DNA from: Lutjanus erythropterus
Lineage: Eukaryota; Chordata; Actinopteri; Lutjaniformes; Lutjanidae
Assembly: GCA_020091685.1 (NCBI GenBank)
Contig: CM034601.1
Location: 1,736,920-1,800,919 of the forward strand
Direction of reading: 5' to 3'
DNA: 64,000 nucleotides
Below the pieces are notes generated by a model that worked only from the letters and a program-made list of their open reading frames with translations, was not told the origin of the DNA and searched no databases. Positions within the stretch are counted from its first letter, which is position 1, and every line of letters begins with the position of its first letter. A program made the translations under genes and the position numbers. This document shows, one piece after another, positions 23,400 to 35,200 of this stretch.

Positions 23400-24397
23400 A
23401 ATGCACCCGAAGCCCAGATTTATTCGTGCCGTCTGTTTATTAGAAGTGTAATGATCTGACTTGTGGGAAATGTGCTTTTTGTCATTTTCTTAAACCCTCA
23501 TGTTTACTGACCTGTTTCAGTCCACACATGTAAACTGAAGTTTCACAACCTCAAAACATGTTCAGCTGCAAAACACAGGCTCTTCTTTCATCATAAGCAT
23601 TGACAATAAATTATTTTAAACTTTAAACATTCAACTGACAGCAAAGAGCAACATGCAGATGAAACTTTAAGATTTTGTTTGTTCGCTTTTGCACTGTGCT
23701 GGTTGTTAATATTTTTACTACCACATGATTCTGACTCAAGTGCACAGTTTGAGCTTTCAGAGGCAGTTTTTTTTTAAAAAGAAAATCATTCCTTTTAATT
23801 GTGATGAATCATGTTATCTGTTCTAGAGTTAGGACCGATATTCTCTTAAGCAAAAGTTAAATGTCATCCAGTTTGATGGAGTTTCTACCTTTTTTTTGCT
23901 TTGTTTTGTTTTCTTTGGATTAATAATGAATCAGCTACAGGAGTTGCAATTCTGTTCCACTTAAAATAATTGTATAAGCATGGGTTCAGCAGAGATGTAA
24001 AATGCTATTTCACAACAACAAGAATAAAATCTCAAAGTCTTGAATACTTTTTATTTTATTTAGAATTTTTGGGGCTTTTATGTTCAGAGCCTCTGAGCTG
24101 CCATAGAGAGAAATAAAATATATCCAGGCCACATTTTAGCACAAGTTATAATTAATTAGTTTGTCCAAGAAACAATATGGCCTCTATATTTTGTCTCTCT
24201 ATATGGCCACTCCAACAATCTGTATTTTAATATAAAAATGGTCAAACCTTGGTGCTGAATATTGTCTGTTAGTGCTTCAGAAATATCTCCTACACTGATG
24301 ATTACAATTCCTCAATTTTTGTTTATCATACAAAAAATATTTATTTTTATTATACTCATGGATGCAGAGTGTGTCCTGTAGGTGGATTGTTTTTAAT

Positions 24398-24545
24398 TTT
24401 ACCTTTATTTAACCAGGACGTCCCCTCTTGACCCGGCCAAGGCAGCAGCCAATCACAGCTTATTAAAATGCAACAAATTCAACATAATAATCAAAAATCC
24501 ACAATAAAACAACAGTTATTCAAACAGAGTGACCTCTAAAGAAAA
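24398..24545. repeat. TTTATTTAACCAGG-type dispersed repeat fragment
   Basis: The phrases CCTTTATTTAACCAGGACGT and CCCGGCCAAGGCAGCAGCCAAT match a repeat common in fish and other vertebrates. The class was not determined. Confidence 0.4.
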
Positions 24546-25212
24546 ACAGGCACATGCCCTTAAATTCATCAATGGATAAGATTATTTCTAATTTAAGATC
24601 TGATTGTAGATGCTTTCATACCCATGGTGCATTGCAGTTGCAGTTTTCAAATGCAGTTTTCCCCAGACCTGAATGATAATAAGCACAGAGCACAGTGGAG
24701 TCTACTCGTCAACCTATGGATTAGAATTAATTGATCATGGGTCCCCAACTAAATGAGACTATGGAGAAAATTATGCAAATTTAAGATTTCAAATGTGTGT
24801 ATTATCTTACTGATCAGAGGACAAAATTAGAGCCTGTTAATTACATCTAAATGCATTTAATTTATGAAGCAGGCGAAAATGTTCTCTGTTATTTTCCTGA
24901 TAAGAGGAAATAAAATCAATGAGATGATCTGTTAACTCTGTCTAAATGCATTTATTTCTCATTCATGAAGTTTTAATGTGTGCATATATTTGCAATAAAA
25001 CATAAGGATAATATAAGATGATGCAGAAATGGCAGTAAAAATGGACAAGAAAGTTCATTTATACATGAACAATCACTTTCCAGAAGTTATTGATTGGACT
25101 TACTGTGATTTGGGTCACAATGGCTTGTCATTTTTCAAAAGTGAGTTTCCAGAAAAAAAGTTTGTGAAACACTGATACAGAGGCATCAGTATTAAACTGA
25201 GTCTCACAACCA

Positions 25213-25468
25213 GTTACAAATTCTTGTGTGGCTTTAATTGTCATTTTTCAGACAAAAATGTGAAAAAATTTTCTGGTTCCAGCTTCTTAAATTTGATTCT
25301 TTGGGTTTTGGACTGTTAGTTGGACAAAAGAAGCGATCTGAGGACGTCACTTCGGGCTCTGGTGAAATGAGCAGTTTTTTTTTACATTGTATAGATGAAA
25401 CAATTAATTGTGAAAATAATCAGCAGATAAATTAATAATGAAAACAATGTTTGGCTGCAGCCCTGCTC
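25213..25468. mobile_element. GGGCTGCA-type repeat, right part
   Basis: Ends with GGCTGCAGCCCT after an AT-rich segment containing GAAACAATTAATTGTGAAAA. The left limit is approximate. Confidence 0.45.
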
Positions 25469-25999
25469 TGGATGTGAGCCACACGAGGACTAACTCTGCT
25501 CGCTGTTAAAACTCTATGTTTGTCTCTCTGCAGTCTGGATTTTGAACCTACTATAGTTTCCCTTGAAATGTTTTTGGCATCCAGCAACACTGAAGGATCA
25601 CCAAAATTATTAGAAGTGATCCTGAGGGGAACCTTTAACATCCAAATGTCATGGCAGTCTACATAATAGTTGTCAAGACATTTCCCCCAAATCCACAAAG
25701 GTCGACCTCATACTGGGGCAAAAAAAGTCTATAATAATATTTGTCAAAGAAATTCACGGTGATCCATCCAATAGCTGCTGAGATATTTCAGTTGGGAGTC
25801 ATGGTGGATGTATTTAGCTTAAAAGTGTTAGCTGACTTTTGGCTCCTCAGAGGAAAACTGTTTTATTTGAACTGCTTCATCTCAGGTGTTCTGGCTGCTG
25901 TGGCTCCAAACAACATGGAGATGATCTGAAGTATATTTACAGCGTGGTATTATTAAGACTTTTGCTCAGTAAAAGGTCTGAATATTTCCTCCACCACTG

Positions 26000-26161
26000 G
26001 ATGTCTGTGACCGTCAGTACACGGACTGACCTGTTGGGGGCAGCAGTCACAGTCCGCAGCGCGTCCCCGCTGCTGCAACTTCCCACGAAGAAGAAGGGCC
26101 TCGTTCGATAGAGGGTGGGAAAAAAAATCACAGGGGGACGATTCCTGTTTACAACAACATA
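26000..26161 (+). promoter_or_regulatory. mpzl1: putative mpzl1 promoter/5'UTR
   Basis: A GC-richer block with CpGs directly before the mpzl1 start codon. A GTTGGGGGCAGCAG stretch at about 26033-26046 is a weak CTCF-like match. No TATA box was evident. The transcription start cannot be placed from sequence alone. Confidence 0.4.
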
Positions 26162-26234
26162 ATGGAGCCAAAATGGTCAAATACCGTCTGCAAGCGTGTT
26201 TTATTGACTGGATTTACGCTATGTGTTGTATTAG
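26162..26234 (+). CDS. mpzl1: mpzl1 exon 1, signal peptide
   Basis: ATG at 26162 opens a 24-codon frame plus one base, ending at a strong GTGAGT donor. The product MEPKWSNTVCKRVLLTGFTL plus CVVL is a short charged head followed by a hydrophobic stretch, typical of a signal peptide. The single base completes a Val codon with exon 2. This exon is too short for ordinary ORF detection and was found by its position and phase. Confidence 0.82.
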
Positions 26235-29200
26235 GTGAGTGTCGAAATCCTACTTGGGTTAAATTTCAATGTGGAAATGTCTGATTTTGAGCTCTTTATT
26301 TAAGGTGGGATATCAGGTTAGCTAGCTAGCGATGTTGTGTCTCATCTCATGTAACGTTGCGGGAGACACCTAACTAGTTACACCCCTAGTCTCTGCTCAC
26401 AATCTCGCTAATTAATGCCCCTTTGTTCCCCCTCATTATTTAAACAGAGACAAGATTTAACACAACCGTGGATGATTTTCTTAGGAGTGTTAGCTGTACC
26501 CTCCTTGTCCACACATCGATATTATGTTAATAGATAACGTGTTAGAGAGTTAGTTAAATTGACTAAAATCTGAATTAGATTTGGTGCGGAGTGGTGGCTG
26601 CCGCCCTTGGTGATAGTGGTGCCAACCGCTGAAGTGACGTTAAATGGAGAGGCTAACCAGCTGGCACATGTTAATATTTAGCTGAAGTAAATGTCGCTGG
26701 GCGTGTTGTTTGTACGCCGATTTGAAGAGTGTCTTCTGGTGATACAAAAGATATGACTAAGTGTGTGCTATCGTGGTGGTACTCTGGGCGATAAACAAAG
26801 ACACATTAAAGTACCAGGTTTTTGAATAACGGTGTCGTTAGGCGTGAGTCCCTGCGGTAACTACGTGTCGTACGGAGGTTAGTCGCTTACTAAGCTAACC
26901 AGCTCGCCAGGTTAACATTATTTATTTAGTCATTTTCAGCATAATAAGTTGCTATCAATAACATTTACTAACAATTATTGTGTTTTATTCGCACACAGTG
27001 GCTTTAAAACAGTGCCAACGCATCAGCTCAGTAGGGAGTCTGACTCTTTACCTTGACTCTTGACTAGCTTTAGCGTCCAAAACCTAAGATAACATCTCAT
27101 TTCCTTGTTGGCTAGCCTCTCCTGAACCAGATTGCAAAGTTACCACCACATACCATCAATATACACTTAATGATACGAGTAGCAACACAACTGCATGAGC
27201 GTGATTTTCTTCAGTTTCACTTAAGACTTAATTTAATATTGTGGGGGTTTTTTTAACTATGTGTTACTGCTGCTACCTCCAGTCTTACTGCTAATGGCTA
27301 ACTGTCCAAACAGGACAACACTCTCAGCTCAAACACGATACAGATGTGTTTTTAGTCGCAAGGATCACTCAGATACTGTAGAATTAGCTCTAGGCTAAAG
27401 GATTATCTGGTTAACAGTTTAATGCAGCAGATGGTAAAGTCTACCAGTTGATAATGAGTTCATTTTCACGACAGTTCACTCCAAAATCAAACCCATATTT
27501 TTCCACTAGCCTGTAGCACAATGCATCCATTTAGTTTGAGAGTTTTGGTTTCTCTTCTTGAGTTTTTGTAATACCAGAATTTTAAACTTAAATACAGGAC
27601 TAGTTTTAAAATACCTCTTTCAGTACCATGGCAAAAAGAGGGGAGGAAAAGTCTGAGACACACAAATTGATTTTTTTTTTCACTGATAACCTACACATAG
27701 TGCTGGTATAGAAAAAGTCGCTGTCTGATTTTGCTGTAACTTCAGGCAGGACAATAAAGACTGAACTGAGCTTAGATCTTGAATGAGGACTTGGATAATT
27801 AAAATAGCTTCTATATTTTATATATTATCAAATGTAAGTACTGGTTTGTTTTTAAATGTGCTATTGAAATAGTATTGATACTTGTGCTTCTACCAGCTGC
27901 ATTACTGACTCTCTCTTCTGTTTGACAGCGAGTTGACACTGTTAACTTTACTTAATCTCTAAAATTAGTTAATTCAGTAGTTTAGCTATTTTTATAGGCC
28001 TGATCTAACGAGAGGGAATGAAAAAACAAATGCTTCTAAAAGGGTTATCATTCTCATTGTCATGTTGCAGCTTTGTTACATTTATCTTTTGATAAAATCT
28101 AAAATTTTATACCCCTGATTAGGCCTGGGCAGTAAAACAATAATGACATGTATCATTAATAGACACTTCATCAATAGCAATAAGAAAGTTGTTGAATAAA
28201 ATGTTTAATAGTTTCATTTCAATGCAGTAAACGCAAAACAGCCTTGTATAATAAGTACATAATAAATATGCCCTGCCTTGTGAACAGGCTGTCATATCCT
28301 GTCATAATGGACACCAGTGACATTCAAGCAGCCAGTCATTTGACAGGTGTGTGACACAACAACAGAAAAATCATGCCGTGAGAAAAGAAGAGCAGATGGT
28401 GCGGAAATTAATTTAAAAAGTCCAGATCAGCCCAAAATGGCAGTTTTCTTTAGTGGTAGTAAGCAGTTAAATTCAACTTTTTTTTATCCTGGTCTTTATT
28501 TGGAAAACATCATTAAAAATGATCAAGTATTGACTGAAATTAAACATTTTATTGTGATAAAATTTTCAGCTATATTACCCAGGCCCACCCTTAAAGTTTA
28601 AAGTCGATATTTTTCAAGGTATTTTACCAAGGTTAAAAATTCCAGTATTGTGACAACACTAAACCGCAGGGATGTCTGCCCCCTCTCAAATATAAGGAAA
28701 GAGATGGCACTCCAAGCGCCAAAAAAACATATTCGAAAAATTATGACACGGTTACTCAAAATAATCCACAATTCATATTGTGAGCAGTTTCTATCGAATG
28801 TCACCCATCAACAGTTTTACTGCACAGAAGGAAACATGCATCAGCTCAAGGACGAAAGGTTACAGCTCGGCCGAGGAGGACGTCATTAATGTTTATGTTC
28901 CTCGCTCTCACAAGCACGAGTATGAGTAGATGCACGCTTTCTTCTGCAACACAAGCCGAGTGGTATCAAGTTCTGTTAGACTGGAGAGAAGGCAGACATC
29001 TCTACGGCCAATTTCTCCAAAACTCAGTGACTCACACCAAAACTATCTAGATGGATAAATAGCACTGCAGGCCAAAGGAAAAAAATCTGTATTTTTGATT
29101 TTGGGGTGGACTGTCCCTCTAAAGCAAAATAAAAGTAGCATATTATTGTCGATGGTTCAGTCCATAAACACACCTTCCTGGACTCATTACTGAAACACTA

Positions 29201-32200
29201 CAAAACTTTTCCATTTGAGATGATAGATAGAAACATCCTGCACTTTGGAGAAGTGGACTGATGGTTTTCTGGTTTAAATCTCACACTAATAACATCAGAC
29301 AAGAGGAAACGGATGGCAAACGCTTCCTTCCGTCATATATTGTGAAATTATCTCCTGCCATAACAGTTTGTCCTGTTGTTAATGCACAGTGTTCCCTGCA
29401 CTCTGAATCTGTGTCACACTGCATTAGACAGAATTTGGCCTAATTGCTGTGCAAAGTGCAGAGGACATAGAGTTATATGTCCCTCTGATGTATTTACATA
29501 AAGTCCAAGAGATTCTGTGGGAGCAGATGTGACTGGTTTTTGGCAAGGTTGTGACTTTGGCTTTTCGATTGTACAAATCTCTGTTACTCTGTGACTTAAA
29601 GGTGAGTTTGCTGTCAAACATTCCTCATCCAGAATCAGAGCTCATCCCTACATTTTATTAATCAGTAAGCTGAGCAGTCAGTTCCAGGGCTTTGCAGTTG
29701 CAATTATTTCAACAGATTGAGAATATAAAAAACATTCACAGTTAGCAGGAATGATAATTTTTGCATCACGATTTTCATTTTCTCTAAAAGAAAAAAAAAA
29801 TTAAATCATGATGATGTGACAGTTGTTGGGATATCCATCAAAGAAACATGTTTTCTTACATCTGGAGATCGAGACCAGGGCACCTCTGCAGCATTACAGT
29901 ACTTCATCATAATGTCAAACATTCTCCTTTATCAAAAAATTACAGCGTCTGTGATTTGGATGTTGCACTTGGTTATATTGCAATTTTGATAATAATTTGA
30001 TTAAATGTGAGGTACGGCTGTGGCAATTATAATAGCACCTCACGTCAGTATAATCAGCATAAAATACTGCCCAATTTGTAATTATTATCCAACATACACA
30101 GATATAAAATGTTGAAAAGAAAGCATATATAAACGATATCATTGTTCATCATTAACTGATGAACAACTGATGACGTCCACAGTGAAACATCTGTGGACCT
30201 CATCAGTTCAGTATCCACGGCCCAACCCTACAGTGAAGCTGTAGTCAGTACTTTACATTTATAAACCTAATTCTGTAAGACAGTGGTGTTTATTTTTCTG
30301 TGTTCTGTTCACAGTATGTGTTGTAGTCACTTCTAACAGTGGGTGGACACAGTAACACGATCACCTGAACACTTTAAAACAATCAAAAGCAGCAGTTCTG
30401 CAACCAACCTGTGGATTACATAATGTTGAATTGTTGTTCAAGTTCTACAGAACTGATCAGGTGTCACTTTTTGAAAATTTGGTTGCAAAAAATAGTTATT
30501 GATAACCTTTAGTTCATAATTTGTTGACACAAATGAACAGAAGCAGATCAGTTGTCATATTAAAACTGTTAAAGATAACATGTTGTTGTTTACCGTCCAA
30601 ATTTCAAAATCTGTCCACATCTCTTAGGCCAAAATCAAACCAAAAATGTTTAACACTATCAGCTCATTTAGACTGTCCCTAAACTGACCTCCACTGTTTA
30701 TTTTTCAGATTATCACACAATGGTGTGTGTGTGTCTGTGTGTGTCTGTGCATTTAGCACACAGCTGTACAGTACAGAGAAAAACAAGAAGTATTAAGACA
30801 ACACACACTGTAGCAGCAAAACAATGAGAAAGTTTAGAAAGAACAAGACAAAATGAATGAAGGCGATAAAACATGAATTAATTTGTGGGGAATAATTCAG
30901 TCATGTTCAGGTGCCTCCACACTGAAACAGCTGTACAACCACAACAACCTGTAACCCCTGTTCTTACTGCTACGATAACTTAATGCCATTTATTTGAGGC
31001 AATTGATTAAGTAATATGAGGGCATGGCTTAATAAAGCAAGAGCCCATGGTAATAGTTTAAGGATATGAATTATTAAGTTGCGTGCACATTTTTTTCCCT
31101 TGATATTTGTCTGGACACCATCACTGTGTCAGAGAGCTGTCCATTCGTCTCTTTCGATTATTTGATCAGTCAGATGGTAATATTGGTAATAAATTATTAG
31201 TAATTTTTTAGGCAAAAATGCCCTAAATGGTACTGGTTCATGCTTCACATCTGGTGGTTCCAAATGTCAGAATCAGTTTGTTAATGTTTGTACACATGGT
31301 AGGAATTTGACTCCAATTTTAAGTTGCTCTGAACTTCTAAAAAAAAAAAATAGCTGAAGGATAGGATGGAAAAAAGCTAAAAAAAAACCAAAAAACAAAA
31401 CAAGAACAACAAAGCTAAACAACAATAGATGAGCCCAGTCCTTTAAAAATACACTCTGGAGTTTAGAGGCTGCCTTCCTCACAGTCAGTCAGACTCCATT
31501 AACATATCGCTCATTTTAAACGGAGTAAACATCTACGCCTCCTACAACATCATTCATGATTTCTTATGACTCATAAACAGCATTAATTACAGCTCTAATT
31601 AATGTGAAATGGATTTACCAAAAGTTAACCGACATGGAACAGGAGCAGCACGGCTGGAGCGTCACAGCAAGGAGCATTTCAACTTCAAATGTTTCCTTAA
31701 TCTCTGCTGACATATCGTGGTCATTTTATGATTTATTACAGTAAATACAGTTCACACTCCTGCTTTAAACAGCTGCTGTGATTTCCAGAGTCGTAACATC
31801 CTGTGTGTGTGAGGATGACAGACATGTTGGCATCTGAGAAGTCAAAACAAACTGATCTGTCTCTTAAACTGGACTTCCTGGACTGTTATTGTGTCGCCGC
31901 CAGTACCTTAAACAACACTCCCTCACCAACGCAGCCCCCTGCGGTAAAACAATGCAGGCCCCGCTGATGTGGTGATGCTGTACTTCTAGTTATGTTCTGT
32001 GGTGCATTCAAAATTTCAACCAAGGAACTAACCAGGAAATTCTTATATTTATTTATTTTGAACATTTATGAGAAATATTTTTAAAAATTATATATGAACT
32101 GAAATAATAAATAGACTTTCAATGAGAAACAAAAATGAACATTAACATGCTTGTCTAGTCCTACCACTATTCAATACTTATCTATCAATAATCCTTCAAT

Positions 32201-35200
32201 TACATAAATCCACTCTGTGCCCATCCCCACATTTTCAACACTAAGTTTGTTCCTTTTTTTGTAGCTAATCAACAAAACTCCACAATGTCAGAATGTGGGG
32301 AATGTAAAGCACATTAAACCTCCCTCCTTACATTCCCCTTCCTCATTTCTGTACCTGCCCAAAAATTATTTCTTTGTACATATTTTTAAACTGTCTGATC
32401 TTTTTACTTTGTTCCTCCTACAGAGCATTCTGCAAAACCACCCCAAAAATTGATGTGCACTAGGGGTGTACCTCTCACCGGCAGATGATTCAATATGTAT
32501 CTCGATAAATGTTCAACAATAAAATTCACCTTAGACATTTTTCAATAGCTGATGTTTCGGCATAATATGATTCAGCCCTGTTTCGATACGATATGACGCA
32601 GCGTGTGATTCTTTACATTTTGATTCTGTTAATGCTAGGGGTGTGTATCTCACTGACTGAGACGATTCGATACGTATCTTGATACATGTTCAACGATACG
32701 ATATATTTTATAAATCTTTAAGTGGCCAACGATTCGGTTCGATACGATACGATACAAGACAATGCAGTGTGTCAGTCTTTACATTTTGATTCAGTAATGC
32801 TACATTTGTAGAGTGCTGTTAGTGTCAAAAACCCTGAGTTTGACTAAATATAGTAACAGTAGAGACAGAGAGAAGGAGACATTACAGTGATGTTTATATC
32901 TTATTATGAGTCTCGTGTAAATGAGATGAGATAAATGAGAAAATTTAAAATCTGAGTATTTGTGCAGTAAGATGATGAGCTGCTGTGTTTCATATGAAGA
33001 GTGCTGTGGTTCAGATCAGTGTGGAGGAACAGTGAAGTGTTACCTGCTCTCACAGTCACATGACGTCTCTGTGGTCAGACTCGTGTCTCTGGTCTCTGCT
33101 GTCCGACATGTTTTACATCAATGATCTGCAGCAGAGTTTCTCATCTTTCTTACGAAACACAAACTTATTCTACACTTGAGCGTTATGAAAGTTTGGTGGT
33201 GCGACGCGGTACAATGTCACTTCTGTCGCTGTTTTCAGCGCCGTCTGTTTTAAGTAAATGAAGAGGAGACACAGGAGAGGGAGGAGGGAGCGCTTGTTTT
33301 GTGAACGCGGCAGCAGGTGTCTGGCGAGAGTGGTGCAGGCAGAGACAGCGGGAGAGAGAAGACGGAGGAAAGTTAACAGTGGCAGCTCCCTGATGCCAAA
33401 ATTAAACGTATGCACATCCCAATGAGATGTATTGATACGCTAGTGCTGCATTGTTACTGATTCATGTTCAGCTTTTTACCGATGCAGGTCGTCTGAACCA
33501 ATGCACTCGTATCTAACACATTAAAGTCTGATGCATCGGGCGCATGAGTGAATCGTTACACCTCTAGTTAATGCTGTTTTTGTAGGGTTTCTGTTGGCTG
33601 CAAGAAGAAATCCTGTTAGTTTTGCTGAATCAGTGACAGCAGAGACAGAGAGAAGGAGACATTACAGTGATGTTAACATCTTATTAGGAATCTCGGTTGT
33701 AAACGAGATACTGTAACCTAAATAAGAATCTGTGAACAAACTTTAAAACTGTTTAAAATGTATTTTTGCAGTAAGATGATCTGCCGCTCTGTTTCATATG
33801 AAGAGTACTGTGGTTTAGATTGAATTTGACCGTGTAGAACAGTGATGCCCAACCCTGGTCCTCAGGGACACTGTCCTGCATGTTTTAGATGTTTCCCTGC
33901 TCCAACACACCTGATTCAAATGATCAGGTTGTTGTCAGGCTTCTGCAGAGGCTTGATGATGAACTGATCATTTGAATCAGGTGTGTTGGAGCAGGGAAAC
34001 ATCTAAAACATGCAGGACAGTGTCCCTGAGGACCAGGGTTGGGCACCACTGGTGTAGAGGAAGTGGGGTGTGGAGGAACAGTGATGCTACATGTTACCTG
34101 TTGTCACACTGACATGACGTCTGTGGGTCGGGAGACTCGTGGCTCTGTACGCTGATGTCCGACACATTTTGCAGAAGTGATTTGCAGCAGTATTTCTCAC
34201 CTTTCTTATAAAACTGTAACTTGTGCCCACACTTGCGCGTTGTGAAAGTTTGGTGGTGCGACATCAGTTCTGTCATTGTCTGTTTTGAGGAAATGAGGAG
34301 AAGAGACAGGAGAGGGACGAGGGAGCGCTTGTTTTGTGTGAGCGAGGCAGCAGGAGAGAGAGAAAACAGTGGAACGTTACAGCGTTTCTTCCTTGATTTA
34401 AAAAATTAAACGTACACACATCCTAATGAGGATTTGCAAGCGTTTTACCGATACAGGTCATCTGAGCCAATGCACACACATCTTACTCATTAAAGCCTGA
34501 TGCATCAGATGCATGAGTGAATCATCACACTCTGAATATGCACATACTTTTAAGATGGTGCAAACACCTCATAGTTAGGTTTTAACCCTTTTCTCTATTG
34601 AAAAAACATTTGTATGTTACCTGGACGTAAACTATTTCTTGCTTTGCACATTTGTGCAGTCTTAAATTCTACCACATTTCAATGCATGTGACTTTAAAAG
34701 CGGATTTTTATGGTGTTCCAAATATCCAACATTGTTTATTATCCTTGTGGCTCTTTTGTAGTATGTACAATGATTGTTTGTTGCTTTTGTAGGTGTTACC
34801 CCATGCTGCTTTTTCTCAGAATTGCAATGCTTCTTGCCAGCTTTGATCATGCTTTGTACGTTATATGAGGCTTCCAGCAGATTTTATGATTAGTATCATG
34901 ACCAGAAATGTATTTTCTTTTACTTTTTCAATAATAACATCGATCATAATTTGTATTTGTGTATTTATCATACAATTACCAAACAACATAAGTTGGTAAC
35001 TTATTTTTATCTCCTCATTTATTAACAGTCACAAAACCAACGTCAGCAATCGAGATACACGCCGACCCTGAAGTGATGATGCAGAACGGCACCACAGGAG
35101 TCCTCCGATGCTCTTTTAAGTCGAGTGAAGTAGTCAGCAGCACCACCTCGGTGACCTGGAGTTTTCAGTCGAGTCAGCCTGAAAATCAGTTCTCCAAAGC

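Larger units (their letters stand above)
18338..23420 (+). other. rabep1: rabep1 3'UTR and possible extension
   Basis: Sequence after the rabep1 stop with no further coding exon. Candidate poly(A) signals AATAAA are at 22270-22275, followed by GT-rich sequence, and at 23394-23399. The end is therefore inferred, not seen. It includes a foldback element (19605-19960) and a duplicated palindromic repeat (about 21120-22130). Transcript data would be needed to fix the true end. Confidence 0.55.
23421..26161 (+). other. intergenic region and mpzl1 upstream/5'UTR
   Basis: No gene was recognised. It contains a TTTATTTAACCAGG...CGGCCAAGGCAGCAGC dispersed-repeat fragment (about 24398-24545), a GGGCTGCA-type repeat ending at about 25468, and a common fish repeat phrase, GATCCATCCAATAGCTGCTGAGATATTTC, in two parts near 25758-25790. 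The last 150 bp are GC-richer with several CpGs and probably form the mpzl1 promoter and 5'UTR. Confidence 0.6.
32461..34535. mobile_element. outer hAT-like element, split by two later insertions
   Basis: The left end is TAGGGGTGTACCTC and the right end is near ATCATCACACTCTGA. Flanks ATGTGCAC (32453-32460) and ATATGCAC (34536-34543) agree at 7 of 8 bases, fitting an 8-bp hAT target duplication. Removing the inner element (931 + 8 bp) and the MITE (212 + 8 bp) leaves 916 bp, close to the inner copy. No transposase is encoded. Confidence 0.75.
26235..35028 (+). other. mpzl1 intron 1
   Basis: 8.8 kb, no coding exons recognised. It contains a GGCCTGGG-ended repeat (28120-28587), a TTAA-family repeat fragment (about 28660-29120), a short TG tract at 30723-30750, and the nested hAT stack at 32461-34535. 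Confidence 0.8.

Noticed and set aside
33170..33415. An 81-codon minus-strand frame
   Set aside because: It lies inside the inner hAT-like element and shows no transposase motif.
32628..34530. Simple tandem duplication of a 1-kb unit
   Set aside because: The perfect GTTAATGC duplication at the borders and the inverted ends fit transposon self-insertion better.
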